A stretch of DNA of 64,000 nucleotides from [Borrelia] lusitaniae. GTDB lineage: Bacteria; Spirochaetota; Spirochaetia; Borreliales; Borreliaceae. Positions 28,655 through 39,909 of the stretch are shown here, one piece after another (positions within the stretch are counted from its first letter, which is position 1; each line of letters begins with the position of its first letter). The stretch lies in assembly GCF_030440365.1 (NCBI RefSeq), contig NZ_CP124050.1, forward strand, positions 310,001 through 374,000, written 5' to 3'. The position numbers were made by a program, and so were the translations under genes. Below the pieces are notes generated by a model. It was not told where the DNA came from and ran no database searches. It saw nothing but the letters and a program-made list of their open reading frames with translations.

Positions 28655-30278
28655 ATGAGTTTTATTAAAACTGAAGAAAATCAGTAAAAAAATTAAGATA
28701 ACAACACTAATTATAGTTGTCTTATCTTTAATAACATGCAATAACAATTCAGAAGAAGAAAAATTAACATTCAAAGTATACATAGGGGGAGCACCATCAT
28801 CACTTGACCCACACTTAGCAGATGAGACAATCGGAGCAAGAATTTTAGAACAAGTATTCTCAGGGCTCTTGACATTAAATACCAAAACGGGAAAGCTTAA
28901 CCCTGGACTTGCAAAAAGTTGGAAAGCCTCAGAAGATAAAAAAACATATCAATTTTATCTAAGAGATAACCTTGTTTGGAGCGATGGGGTTCCCATTACT
29001 GCTCAAGGAATAAGAAAATCTTTTTTAAGAATTTTGGATAAAACAACAGAATCTACACATGTTGACATGCTCAAATCAATAATAAAAAATGGTCAGGAGT
29101 ATTTTGATGGAAAAGTATCTGATTCTGAGCTTGGAATTAAAGCAATTGACGAAAAAATATTAGAAATAACACTTACATCTCCAAAACCTTATTTTCTTGA
29201 ATTACTTCTACATCACGCATTCATGCCAGTACCTATTCATACTATTGAAAAATATAAGGGAAATTGGACAAATCCTGAAAACATGGTTGTCAGTGGTCCT
29301 TTTAAATTAAAAAAAAGATTGCCTAATGAAAAAATTATATTTGAAAAAAATGAACACTATTACAATGCAAAAGAAGTAGAACTTGAAGAACTTGTCTACA
29401 TTACCTCTGACAATGATCTTACTGTATACAATATGTACAAAAACAACGAAATTGATGCTATTTTTAACAGCATCCCGCCAGACATTGTTAATGAAATAAA
29501 ACTACAAAATGACTATTATCAACACAAAAGTAATGCAATTTATTTATACTCCTTTAATACAAAAATAAAACCTCTTGATAATGCTGGGGTTAGAGAAGCT
29601 TTAACGTTAGCTATTGACAGAGAAACTTTAGCTTACCAAGTATTAAATGATGGCACAGTCCCCACAAGAGAAATAACCCCTAATCTTGAAAACTACAATT
29701 ATGATAAAAAATTAGCTTTATTTGATCCTGAAAAATCTAAAAAGCTTTTAACAAAAGCTGGATATCCTAATGGAAAAGGATTTCCAATCCTAACATTAAA
29801 ATATAATACAAACGAAACTCATAAAAAAGTTGCTTCATTTATTCAAAACCAATGGAAAAAAATATTAAATATAAATATAATACTTACCAATGAAAATTGG
29901 CCTGTTCTTACCAATAGCAGAAATACGGGCAATTTTGAAATAATAAGAATTGGACGCATTGGAGAATATTTGGATCCACATACATATTTCACTATATTCA
30001 CAAGCGAAAATTCACAACTTGCATCGTACAGATATTCAAACTTAGAATTTGATAAACTCATAAAAGAATCGGATTTTGAAAAAGATCCTATAAAAAGAAA
30101 AAAAATACTCAGAAAAGCAGAAGAGATAATAATTGAAAAAGATTTTCCTGCCGCACCAATATACATATATTCTGGACACTATCTTTTCAGAAACGACAAA
30201 TGGACTGGATGGAGTCCTAATGTATCAGAAGTTTATTATTTTTCTGAATTAAAATCTAAGAATGCAAAACGCAATTAA
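28655..30278 (+). pseudogene. oppA3: oppA3-type oligopeptide-binding lipoprotein, frameshifted just after the start codon
   Basis: The ATG at 28655 has AAAGG six bases upstream, but its frame stops at TAA 28685-28687 after ten codons. A frame one base later, open from 28659 to the stop at 30278, encodes the signal peptide (KKIKITTLIIVVLSLITC, lipobox Cys codon 28737-28739) and the full SBP_bac_5 protein. Removing one base from T4 (28660-28663) or A4 (28667-28670) restores MSLLKLKK or MSFIKLKK. No ATG, GTG or TTG start precedes the lipobox in that frame; the first is TTG at 28869, which would lose the export signal. It is either a real null allele, a recoded gene or a sequence error. Confidence 0.75.
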
Positions 30279-30563
30279 TTAACTTTCTAAAAGGACTCAA
30301 TATAAATTAAAATAATATTTAAGTCTAATATAAAAGCAAAACTAGCTAAATAAAACTCAAAAGAAAAGCTTTTTAAAGCAAAAATGCACAAATAATGTTT
30401 AAGATTCTTAAATAATTTTGTCTTAAAATCTTAAACAAAAAACAAATCTTTATCTAATAAAGATAACAAAATTTAAGAAAATTAAAGTGCACTTTATTGC
30501 AAATAAAATCATTAATTACAATGCAAACAAACCTTTATTTTATCAAAAATTATCAATTGTAGC
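30279..30563. promoter_or_regulatory. oppA3-oppB gap with three inverted repeats
   Basis: This AT-rich gap holds TGTTTAAGATT / AATCTTAAACA (30396-30406 and 30427-30437, 11-bp stem, 20-base loop), TCTTTAT-CTA-ATAAAGA-like hairpin at 30447-30463, and the perfect 14-bp palindrome TAAAGTGCACTTTA at 30483-30496. None is followed by a T run, so they look more like operator, processing or attenuation elements than terminators. The oppB promoter follows. Confidence 0.5.
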
Positions 30564-30594
30564 TTGAAAAACATTAAATACTATATGATATAAT
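30564..30594 (+). promoter_or_regulatory. Putative promoter of oppBCDF with extended -10
   Basis: TTGAAA at 30564-30569 and TATAAT at 30589-30594 are separated by 19 bases; TGA directly before TATAAT makes an extended -10 element that can compensate for long spacing. Transcription would begin near 30601, about 40 bases before the oppB ATG. This supports separate transcription of the importer core from the oppA genes. Confidence 0.55.
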
Positions 30595-30640
30595 TGACTA
30601 ATACATAATGTTGCCAATATCTATTTACAAAGGAGCAAGA

Positions 30641-31561
30641 ATGTTAAAGTTTACTTTAAAAAAAATAATAGGAATGATTCCAACTTTACTAGCAATAATT
30701 TTTTTATGCTTTTTTGTAATGAGAATGGCCCCTGGAAGTCCATTTGATTCTGAAAAACCTATTGATCCTCAAGTAAAAGCAAGATTGATGGAAAAATATC
30801 ACCTTGACAAACCTTTTTATATTCAAGCCTTTTATTATATTTCAAACGTTCTCAAAGGAGATCTGGGGCCTTCTTTAAAAAAGAAAGACCTTACGGTTAA
30901 TCAATACATAAAATTAGGATTTCCAAAATCACTTACACTTGGAGTAATATCCCTCATCATATCACTATCAATAGGAATACCAATAGGAATATTAGCTGCT
31001 ATTTATAAAAATACTTATATAGATTATATAACAACATCAATAGCAATATTAGGAATTTCCATACCACTATTTGTAATAGGGCCAATTTTACAATACTTTT
31101 TTGCAATTAAATGGGGCTTGCTTTACACCTCTGGATGGATTACAGAAAGAGGGGGATTTTCAAATTTAATTCTACCGATAATAACTCTTAGTATGCCCAA
31201 TATAGCTATTTTCGCAAGAATCATTAGAGGCTCAATGCTCGAAATAATACAAAGCGACTTCATAAGAACTGCACGTGCAAAAGGACTAAGCTTCAAAAAT
31301 ATAGTTATAAAGCACATGCTAAGAGGAGCAATGCTACCTGTAGTAAGTTATATAGGTCCAGCATTTGCTGCTATAATCTCAGGAAGTGTAGTTATTGAAA
31401 AAATATTTAGAATTGCTGGAATGGGAATGTTTATAACAGAATCCGCACTAAACAGAGATTACCCAGTATTAATGGGAGGATTGTTAGTATATTCGATAAT
31501 ACTACTTATTTCTATATTAATATCAGACATTATATATAAAATTTTAGATCCAAGAGTATAA
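30641..31561 (+). CDS. oppB: Oligopeptide ABC importer permease OppB
   Basis: A 306-residue inner-membrane permease with about six membrane helices. Family patterns: MRMAPGSPFD near residue 30 (the gating region after helix 1) and the EAA-type loop RTARAKGLSFKNIVIKHMLRGA near 214, which docks onto the ATPases. The ATG at 30641 has AAAGGAG at 30629-30635; a frame from 30608 adds eleven residues without a ribosome site and was not used. With oppC it forms the channel for peptides delivered by the OppA lipoproteins. Confidence 0.96.
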   Translation: MLKFTLKKIIGMIPTLLAIIFLCFFVMRMAPGSPFDSEKPIDPQVKARLMEKYHLDKPFYIQAFYYISNVLKGDLGPSLKKKDLTVNQYIKLGFPKSLTLGVISLIISLSIGIPIGILAAIYKNTYIDYITTSIAILGISIPLFVIGPILQYFFAIKWGLLYTSGWITERGGFSNLILPIITLSMPNIAIFARIIRGSMLEIIQSDFIRTARAKGLSFKNIVIKHMLRGAMLPVVSYIGPAFAAIISGSVVIEKIFRIAGMGMFITESALNRDYPVLMGGLLVYSIILLISILISDIIYKILDPRV

Positions 31562-31573
31562 GAGGAAATCAAA

Positions 31574-32623
31574 ATGAATAGTCTTGAAAAACAAAATGAA
31601 AAAAACAATTCTAAACTCGAAAGAAGAGCTTGGTCAAGATTTAAAGACAATAAGCTGGCATTTGGTAGTCTTTTTGTAATTGGATTTTATATCTTAATTG
31701 CCATTCTACAACCAATATTGCCAATATATAAATACCATACTCAAATAGTAGAGCATTCTGATTTACCACCATCTTTCCAGGCTGCTGGAGAATTATGGTA
31801 CAAGAAAGAAAAAAAATTTATTGAAAAATTAGCAAAAAAAGAGAAAAGAGAAATAAATGAAGAAGAACTAAAAAAACTTGAAGACATAAAAAGAAAAATA
31901 GAAAATGAAGTTCAAATAATAGATAAAAAAGAAGTAAAAATACATAAAAGAGTGTATTTACTTGGTACAGACAATCTTGGAAGAGATTTGCTTGCAAGAT
32001 TAATACAAGGTAGTCAAATCTCTCTTTCTGTAGGATTTATTGGAGCTTTTTTGTCTATGATAATAGGAACTATTCTAGGCTCAATAGCAGGATTTTTTGG
32101 GGGATTGCCTGACAAAATCATTACCAAAACAATAGAAATTCTTTATGTATTACCCTATTTGCTTATTGTAATAATACTAATGGCAATAATGGAAAGAAGC
32201 ATAATAGGATTATTCATAGCACTTGCATTTGTATCGTGGTTAACAGTAGCTAGAGTTGTAAGAGGCCAAGTACAATCACTCTCAAGTTCAGAATTTATAC
32301 AAGCAGCCAAAACCTTTGGTGCAACAAATCAAAGAATAATTCTAAAACACTTAATCCCTAATAGCATTGGAATGATAGTTATATTCACAACAATAAGAGT
32401 TCCAAGCTTTATTATGGCTGAAGCATTTTTATCCTTTTTAGGACTTGGAATTTCAGCTCCAATGACAAGTTGGGGAGAATTGGTGCAAAACGGAATTGCT
32501 ACATTTGTTGAATATCCATGGAAAGTTTTTATTCCGGCTATAGTTATGACAATATTTCTATTATTTATGAACTTTTTAGGTGACGGGTTAAGAGATGCAT
32601 TTGATCCAAAAGATAGCATCTAA
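31574..32623 (+). CDS. oppC: Oligopeptide ABC importer permease OppC with long charged first loop
   Basis: A 349-residue permease, about 45 longer than E. coli OppC. After helix 1 (about residues 29-50) there is a long extracytoplasmic loop with a lysine- and glutamate-rich, probably coiled-coil stretch at about 75-125 before the conserved LLGTDNLGRDLLARLIQGS. Five more helices and the EAA loop (QAAKTFGATNQRIILKHLIPN) follow. GAGGA lies before the ATG, 12 bases after oppB. The extra loop may contact binding proteins, but that is inference. Confidence 0.95.
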   Translation: MNSLEKQNEKNNSKLERRAWSRFKDNKLAFGSLFVIGFYILIAILQPILPIYKYHTQIVEHSDLPPSFQAAGELWYKKEKKFIEKLAKKEKREINEEELKKLEDIKRKIENEVQIIDKKEVKIHKRVYLLGTDNLGRDLLARLIQGSQISLSVGFIGAFLSMIIGTILGSIAGFFGGLPDKIITKTIEILYVLPYLLIVIILMAIMERSIIGLFIALAFVSWLTVARVVRGQVQSLSSSEFIQAAKTFGATNQRIILKHLIPNSIGMIVIFTTIRVPSFIMAEAFLSFLGLGISAPMTSWGELVQNGIATFVEYPWKVFIPAIVMTIFLLFMNFLGDGLRDAFDPKDSI

Positions 32624-32634
32624 GGAGAAATTGA

Positions 32635-33507
32635 ATGGAAAAAGAAAACATATTAGAAATAAAAAATTTAGCAATTGATTTTAGACTAAAACATACAACA
32701 ATTCATCCTGTAAGCGATGTTAACCTATCTGTAAAAAGAGGAGAAATTAGAGCTATTGTTGGAGAATCTGGAAGTGGAAAATCCGTAACAAGCATGGCTA
32801 TTTTAAAATTATTGCCAGAACTTACAACGGTATATAAAAGCGGAGAAATACTATTTGAAAATCAAGATCTACTAAAACTTAGCGAAAAAGAGCTTTTAAA
32901 AATCAGAGGGAATAAAATATCAATGATATTTCAAGACCCAATGACTTCATTAAACCCATTTTTAAGAATATCAACTCAACTTGAAGAAACAATAATCTTG
33001 CACCAAAGATTGGGAAAAAAAGAAGCAAAAGAAAAAGCAATAGAAATGCTAAAAACTGTTGGTGTTGTAAACGCAGAAGAGAGAATAAAACATTTTCCCC
33101 ATCAATTTTCAGGAGGAATGAGGCAAAGAGTCATGATTGCAATGGCACTTAGCTGCCATCCATCCTTACTAATAGCAGATGAACCTACAACAGCCCTTGA
33201 TGTTACAATCCAAGAGCAAATATTATTATTAATCAAAAACCTATCTAAAAAATTCAATACTTCTACAATATTTATAACTCATGATCTTGCAGTTGTTGCT
33301 GAAATTTGCGATACAGTATCTGTCATGTATCAAGGAAAAATTGTAGAAGAAGGAACAGTAGAGGAAATATTTAACAATCCTAAACACCCTTACACCATTG
33401 GGCTTTTAAAATCAATTCTTACACTAGAACATGATCCAAATAAAAAACTTTATTCAATAAAAGAAAATCCTATTAAGATTACAAAAACCAATATTGAGGA
33501 GTTTTAA
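32635..33507 (+). CDS. oppD: Oligopeptide ABC importer ATPase OppD
   Basis: A 290-residue ATPase. Walker [10 protein letters not shown] near residue 43, Q-loop [12 protein letters not shown], signature [15 protein letters not shown], Walker [14 protein letters not shown] and H-loop FITHDLAVV are complete. It is shorter than typical OppD (about 330): the C-terminal oligopeptide-transporter region ends soon after [12 protein letters not shown] and lacks the cysteine cluster that binds iron-sulphur in many relatives. The stop TAA is directly followed by the oppF ATG. GGAG lies before its own ATG. Confidence 0.96.
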   Translation: MEKENILEIKNLAIDFRLKHTTIHPVSDVNLSVKRGEIRAIVGESGSGKSVTSMAILKLLPELTTVYKSGEILFENQDLLKLSEKELLKIRGNKISMIFQDPMTSLNPFLRISTQLEETIILHQRLGKKEAKEKAIEMLKTVGVVNAEERIKHFPHQFSGGMRQRVMIAMALSCHPSLLIADEPTTALDVTIQEQILLLIKNLSKKFNTSTIFITHDLAVVAEICDTVSVMYQGKIVEEGTVEEIFNNPKHPYTIGLLKSILTLEHDPNKKLYSIKENPIKITKTNIEEF

Positions 33508-34479
33508 ATGAGCAGTAAAAAAGAAATGATTCTTAAAGTAGAAAACTTAATACAAACATTCACAACTGGAGAAGATTTCTTATTTTGGAAAAACAAACAA
33601 AAAGTAAATGCAGTAAACAATGTTAGCTTTGAAGTTGAAAAAAATAAAACTTTGGGACTTGTTGGAGAATCTGGCTGCGGAAAATCTACCACTCTTCGCT
33701 CAATAATGCAGCTTTACACACCAACTTCTGGAAATATTTACTTTAACGAAAAAAACATAACTAAACTTTCAAAAAAAGAACTCTTAAAAACAAAAAAAGA
33801 TATGCAAATGGTATTCCAAGATCCTCATACTTCACTTGATCCAAGAATGACAATAAAAGAAATAATAGCAGAACCGCTAGAAATATACAGTGAAAACAAA
33901 ATTCTTCCAAAAACAAAACAAGAAATAGAGCAAAGAGTAAACGAACTAACAGATATTGTTGGGTTACATAAAAGCATGTTAACCAGATATCCTCATGAAT
34001 TTTCAGGAGGACAAAGACAAAGAATAGGAATTGCTAGAGCACTAGCTTTAAATCCCAAGCTTTTACTTTTAGACGAAGCCGTTTCTGCACTTGATGTATC
34101 AATCAGAGCTCAAATTTTAAATCTACTAAAAACCCTACAAAAAGAATTAAATTTGTCTTATTTATTTATTTCTCACGATCTTGCCGTAGTAAAATATATG
34201 AGTGATAAAATTGCTGTAATGTACCTTGGCGTTATTCTAGAACTTGCACCCAGAGAAACACTGTTTTCAAACCCAATTCATCCATATACCAAAATGCTAA
34301 TAGCATCAATTCCTGAAATAAACCCTGAAAAAAGAAAAAATAAAAATATAAAACTAGACGAACAAACCCTAGCAAACATTAGAAAAATTCACTTATCAAC
34401 TCAAGTACACCCAAAGCTTGAAGAAGTAGAAAAGGATCACTTTGTATCTAAATATCTTTTTGATGAGATGAATAAATAA
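33508..34479 (+). CDS. oppF: Oligopeptide ABC importer ATPase OppF
   Basis: A 323-residue ATPase, partner of OppD. Walker A GESGCGKST near residue 54, MVFQDPHTSLDPRM, signature FSGGQRQRIGIARAL, Walker B LLLDEAVSALDVS and H-loop FISHDLAVV are all intact. The C-terminal part, after HPYTKMLIASIPEINPEK, has none of the cysteines usually present (only Cys in Walker A is seen). It ends the opp operon and converges with the periplasmic E-set protein gene 13 bases away; an AT-only inverted repeat at 34476-34500 is a weak terminator candidate. Confidence 0.96.
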   Translation: MSSKKEMILKVENLIQTFTTGEDFLFWKNKQKVNAVNNVSFEVEKNKTLGLVGESGCGKSTTLRSIMQLYTPTSGNIYFNEKNITKLSKKELLKTKKDMQMVFQDPHTSLDPRMTIKEIIAEPLEIYSENKILPKTKQEIEQRVNELTDIVGLHKSMLTRYPHEFSGGQRQRIGIARALALNPKLLLLDEAVSALDVSIRAQILNLLKTLQKELNLSYLFISHDLAVVKYMSDKIAVMYLGVILELAPRETLFSNPIHPYTKMLIASIPEINPEKRKNKNIKLDEQTLANIRKIHLSTQVHPKLEEVEKDHFVSKYLFDEMNK

Positions 34480-34492
34480 ATAATTTAAAAGC

Positions 34493-36664
<2,172 letters not shown>

Positions 36665-36667
36665 ATT

Positions 36668-36694
36668 AAATCCCTTTTAAAGGGATTTTTTTTG
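36668..36694 (+). terminator. Intrinsic terminator between enolase and rpsI
   Basis: AAATCCCTTT / AAAGGGATTT around one T (36668-36688) followed by a T run to 36693. The enolase and rpsI genes converge here, and the near-symmetrical element could serve both, although the T tract is much better on the plus strand. Confidence 0.85.
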
Positions 36695-36725
36695 CTTAAA
36701 AATATGAAATATATAAAAAATGAAA

Positions 36726-37136
36726 TTATCTTTTGGAAAATTGAAAGCTTTTTCGTGCTTTTTTCTGCCCAAATTTTTTACGCTCAACTTTCCTTGAATC
36801 TCTTGTTAAAAACCCATTAGATCTCAAAATCATCTTATTAGATTCATCAAGCTCAAAAAGAGCCCTTGAAATGCCATGCCTTATTGCCCCCGATTGACCT
36901 GAAATCCCGCCCCCATAAACATTAATACAAAGATCATATTTCCCAAATGTATTGGTCAAAACTAAAGGCGATAGTGCCATTGTTCTTAAATTTTCAAGTT
37001 GGATGTAAGAGTTGAAGTCTTTATTATTTACTATGATATTGCCATTACCCTCTCTAATGTAAACTCTAGCAACAGAAGATTTTCTCCTACCAGTTCCCAT
37101 TGATAAATTAACATTGCTAAAATTTGATTTTTTCAT
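36726..37136 (-). CDS. rpsI: 30S ribosomal protein S9
   Basis: A 136-residue ribosomal protein. [20 protein letters not shown] near the start, [21 protein letters not shown] in the middle and the basic end [18 protein letters not shown], whose C-terminal Lys-Arg reaches the P-site tRNA, are diagnostic. Its ATG overlaps the rplM stop by four bases, the usual L13-S9 arrangement. It is the end of a long minus-strand run. Confidence 0.98.
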   Translation of the reverse strand: MKKSNFSNVNLSMGTGRRKSSVARVYIREGNGNIIVNNKDFNSYIQLENLRTMALSPLVLTNTFGKYDLCINVYGGGISGQSGAIRHGISRALFELDESNKMILRSNGFLTRDSRKVERKKFGQKKARKSFQFSKR

Positions 37137-37597
37137 TTTACCTCTCTTAAATTATCTTCCAGTTTTATAGGATTTTGAGCTTTAAGAGTATGCTCTGAAC
37201 CAGAAAAGACTTTCAAATTTCTAAAAAGATCACGACCCAAAGGGCCTTTTGGTAACATACCTTTAATAGCAATCTCAAGGGGCGCACAAGGTTTCCTCTC
37301 TGACAATGTTTTAAAAGTATCAGAATAAAGCCCCCCGGGATATCTTGAGTGTCTATAATAAAGTTTTTGTTGATATTTTTTTCCAGTCAGCCTAACCTTA
37401 GAAGCATTAATAATAATAACATTGTCACCTAAGTCTTGATGAGGAGTATAATAAGCTTTATGTTTGCCTCTTAAAATTCTAACAACATCCACAGCAACTT
37501 TACCTAAAACTCTATCTGCAGCATCAATTAAATACCATTTTTTCTCAACAGCCTTTGGCTTAACCCAAATCGTAACATTATTAGTTATCTTATTCAT
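37133..37597 (-). CDS. rplM: 50S ribosomal protein L13
   Basis: A 154-residue large-subunit protein, slightly longer than the usual 142-147. [47 protein letters not shown] and [18 protein letters not shown] are typical. It is coupled to rpsI. A gap of 52 bases separates it from the degenerate aminotransferase gene upstream, so it could be part of that transcript or have its own promoter. Confidence 0.98.
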   Translation of the reverse strand: MNKITNNVTIWVKPKAVEKKWYLIDAADRVLGKVAVDVVRILRGKHKAYYTPHQDLGDNVIIINASKVRLTGKKYQQKLYYRHSRYPGGLYSDTFKTLSERKPCAPLEIAIKGMLPKGPLGRDLFRNLKVFSGSEHTLKAQNPIKLEDNLREVK

Positions 37598-37649
37598 AAT
37601 AGCACATTACCCTTACATATAATTTTATGTATAAATCTTATTAATTGTA

Positions 37650-38459
37650 TTATTTGCAAGAAGCACTGTCAAGTCCATCAATAAACTTATTTTTAAGAGC
37701 AAAACAAATTTTTTTAAAATTATCCAGATCTCCTTTAGAAAACTTCAAGGGAACAATAGATGGAATGCTAAAATTTGGACTAATTAAATACCCATATTTG
37801 AGAAATTCATTAAAAATTTCAGCATGATAACAAGCATCATAAAGAGGAAACATATACCTATCAATCACTCTAAACAAAGATGTGCCAAAAGAATTGAAAT
37901 CAACATTGAGATTTTTCTCATAAAATAAAAGTTTGCTTAATGTATGTCTAGCCAAAGATAAAGTTAGAGCATCAAAATTATCTTTAAATTCTATTTTTCT
38001 AGAAAGATTATCTATAACAACAATACTAACAGACATAAAATCAGGCAAAGGAATATTAAAAATCATAGGATATTTAATATTCCTAAATCCTACTTTAAAC
38101 TCATATATTCCGTCTTCTTTTTCCCAAGGCATAAAAAATTTATCTTTACCGGTTAAAGATAGTAAAAATTTTTTTGCATCTTGCTCTAACTTAAAAATAT
38201 AAACAGATCCGGCTTCTTTGAAAAAAGTAAATACCAAATTAATGAACTGATTTTTAAAAATAGAAGGATAAGGGGATATTAAACCTCTTGACATAGTTTG
38301 CTTAAAAATGCGATTTAAACCTTGAATCCTATAGCCTAAAAAATTTTTTCCACCATTTAAATATAAATCCAAATACCTCTTGCCTTGAATATCGTAAAGA
38401 TAAAAAAATCTTGCCCTTTTAATAACTGGCAAATTGTCTATCAAGGAGAAGTCATTCAT
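37650..38459 (-). CDS. Degenerate class III aminotransferase-like protein
   Basis: A 269-residue protein. Its start, NLPVIKRARFFYLYDIQGKRYLDL at residues 9-32 followed by LGYRI, is the N-terminal block of class III PLP aminotransferases such as glutamate-1-semialdehyde mutase. Its end (FLKYGYLISPNFSIPSIVPLKFS) matches their C-terminal block. The central PLP part, including the Asp and the Schiff-base Lys of the usual GKxxGGG region, is missing, and it is about 150 residues short. It is therefore probably not an active aminotransferase. I use ATG 38459, overlapping gatB by eight bases; a TTG at 38492 lacks a ribosome site. Confidence 0.6.
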   Translation of the reverse strand: MNDFSLIDNLPVIKRARFFYLYDIQGKRYLDLYLNGGKNFLGYRIQGLNRIFKQTMSRGLISPYPSIFKNQFINLVFTFFKEAGSVYIFKLEQDAKKFLLSLTGKDKFFMPWEKEDGIYEFKVGFRNIKYPMIFNIPLPDFMSVSIVVIDNLSRKIEFKDNFDALTLSLARHTLSKLLFYEKNLNVDFNSFGTSLFRVIDRYMFPLYDACYHAEIFNEFLKYGYLISPNFSIPSIVPLKFSKGDLDNFKKICFALKNKFIDGLDSASCK

Positions 38460-39909
38460 TGGATAAACTTTGCAAAAGAATTTCTTTTGCAATTATAGGA
38501 TTAATCTTGCCTGAAGATTTTTTCATTACTTGCCCCATCATAAATTTAATAGCATGATCTTTACCCTTTTTATAAAGTTCAATTGACTTGGGGTTTTCAT
38601 TTAAAACTTCAAGCACAATCTGTTTAATAACAAATTTATCACTTATTTGCTCTAATTGATTTTCACTTATAATAACAAAAGCAGAAACTTCCCTAGCCAT
38701 CATATCTGAAAATACCTCTTTTGCCATTTTGCCACTTATTTTACCAGCAATAACAAATTCAACAAGCTCTGTAATATAACTTGGAGGTAAATTAAATTCA
38801 AGAACACTAATTCCTTTATCATTAAGAACGCTCAAAACTTCAGACAATATCCAATTGGCTACTTTTTTAGGATCGCTTGCATTAATAACAGCCTCTTCAA
38901 AATATCTAAGTAGATGCTTATCTGCTGTTAAAGTAATAACATCAAAATCACTTAGCCCATATTTGTCTTTAAGCCTAATTCTTGCATCAAATGGAAGTTC
39001 AATTAACTTTAAATTTTTAATATTATCAATATAAAAATCATCAATCTCTATTAAAGGCAGATCGGGTTCTTGGAAATAACGATAATCAGATACTGTCTCT
39101 TTGTCTCTTTGAACAACTGTTATCCCACGCTTATCATCAAATCCTCTAGTGTGCTTGCCAAAGCTATCAAGGGTTTTCCTAAACTGAACCCACTCCTCTT
39201 GTTGCCTTAATTCTTCATATTCAATGGCAGCTTTAATAGATTTAAAAGAATTTAAATTCTTTATTTCAGCTATAGGAGTTTTATATTCAACACCACTCTC
39301 TTTAACAATTAAATTAACATTTACATCACATCTAAAAGAACCATTCTCCATATTGCATTCCGACAAATCAAGATACCTAAAAATTTCTCTTAGGGAACTT
39401 AAAAAAGCAACTGCCTCATCTCCACTGCTAATATCTGGAGCAGAAACAATCTCAAGCAAAGGAGCGCCCGAACGATTAAAATCAATATAACTTTGATTTT
39501 CACTATCGAGCAAATGCAGACTCTTGCCTGAATCTTCTTCCATATGAATTCTAATAATATTAATCTTTTTTAACCCGGAAAAAGTTTCAATAAATAAGCT
39601 TCCTTGCTCACAAATCGGCTTATCATTTTGCGATATTTGATATCCTTTTGGCAAATCTGGATAATAATAATGTTTTCTATCAAATTTAACAACATTTCTA
39701 ATCTTTGAATTTGTAGCATGACCTGCTAAAATCGCGCTATTTACAAGTTCTACATTCACACTTGGTAGTGAACCAGGTAGTCCAAGGCAAATCGGACAAA
39801 TACGAGAGTTGGGAACTCCCCCAAACTCATTTTTACATCCACAAAAAGCCTTTGTTTTTAAACCTAGTTGAATATGAATTTCTAATCCAATAACTAATTT
39901 ATATTCCAT
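38452..39909 (-). CDS. gatB: Asp/Glu-tRNA amidotransferase subunit B
   Basis: A 485-residue subunit that binds tRNA and activates the glutamyl (or aspartyl) group. VIGLEIHIQLGLKTKAFCGC, CPICLGLPGSLPSVN, KHYYYPDLPKGYQISQ, RIHMEEDSGKSLH and DFNRSGAPLLEIVS are conserved. Cysteines in the zinc site (CGC and CPIC) are present. The C-terminal YqeY-like tail (about 340-480) is complete. Needed because Gln-tRNA is made by transamidation in many bacteria lacking GlnRS. Overlaps gatA by 11 bases. Confidence 0.98.
   Translation of the reverse strand: MEYKLVIGLEIHIQLGLKTKAFCGCKNEFGGVPNSRICPICLGLPGSLPSVNVELVNSAILAGHATNSKIRNVVKFDRKHYYYPDLPKGYQISQNDKPICEQGSLFIETFSGLKKINIIRIHMEEDSGKSLHLLDSENQSYIDFNRSGAPLLEIVSAPDISSGDEAVAFLSSLREIFRYLDLSECNMENGSFRCDVNVNLIVKESGVEYKTPIAEIKNLNSFKSIKAAIEYEELRQQEEWVQFRKTLDSFGKHTRGFDDKRGITVVQRDKETVSDYRYFQEPDLPLIEIDDFYIDNIKNLKLIELPFDARIRLKDKYGLSDFDVITLTADKHLLRYFEEAVINASDPKKVANWILSEVLSVLNDKGISVLEFNLPPSYITELVEFVIAGKISGKMAKEVFSDMMAREVSAFVIISENQLEQISDKFVIKQIVLEVLNENPKSIELYKKGKDHAIKFMMGQVMKKSSGKINPIIAKEILLQSLSNE

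Noticed and set aside
28598-28885. 95-codon minus-strand frame over the start of oppA3
   Set aside because: It mirrors the clearly recognisable OppA signal peptide and N-terminal domain.
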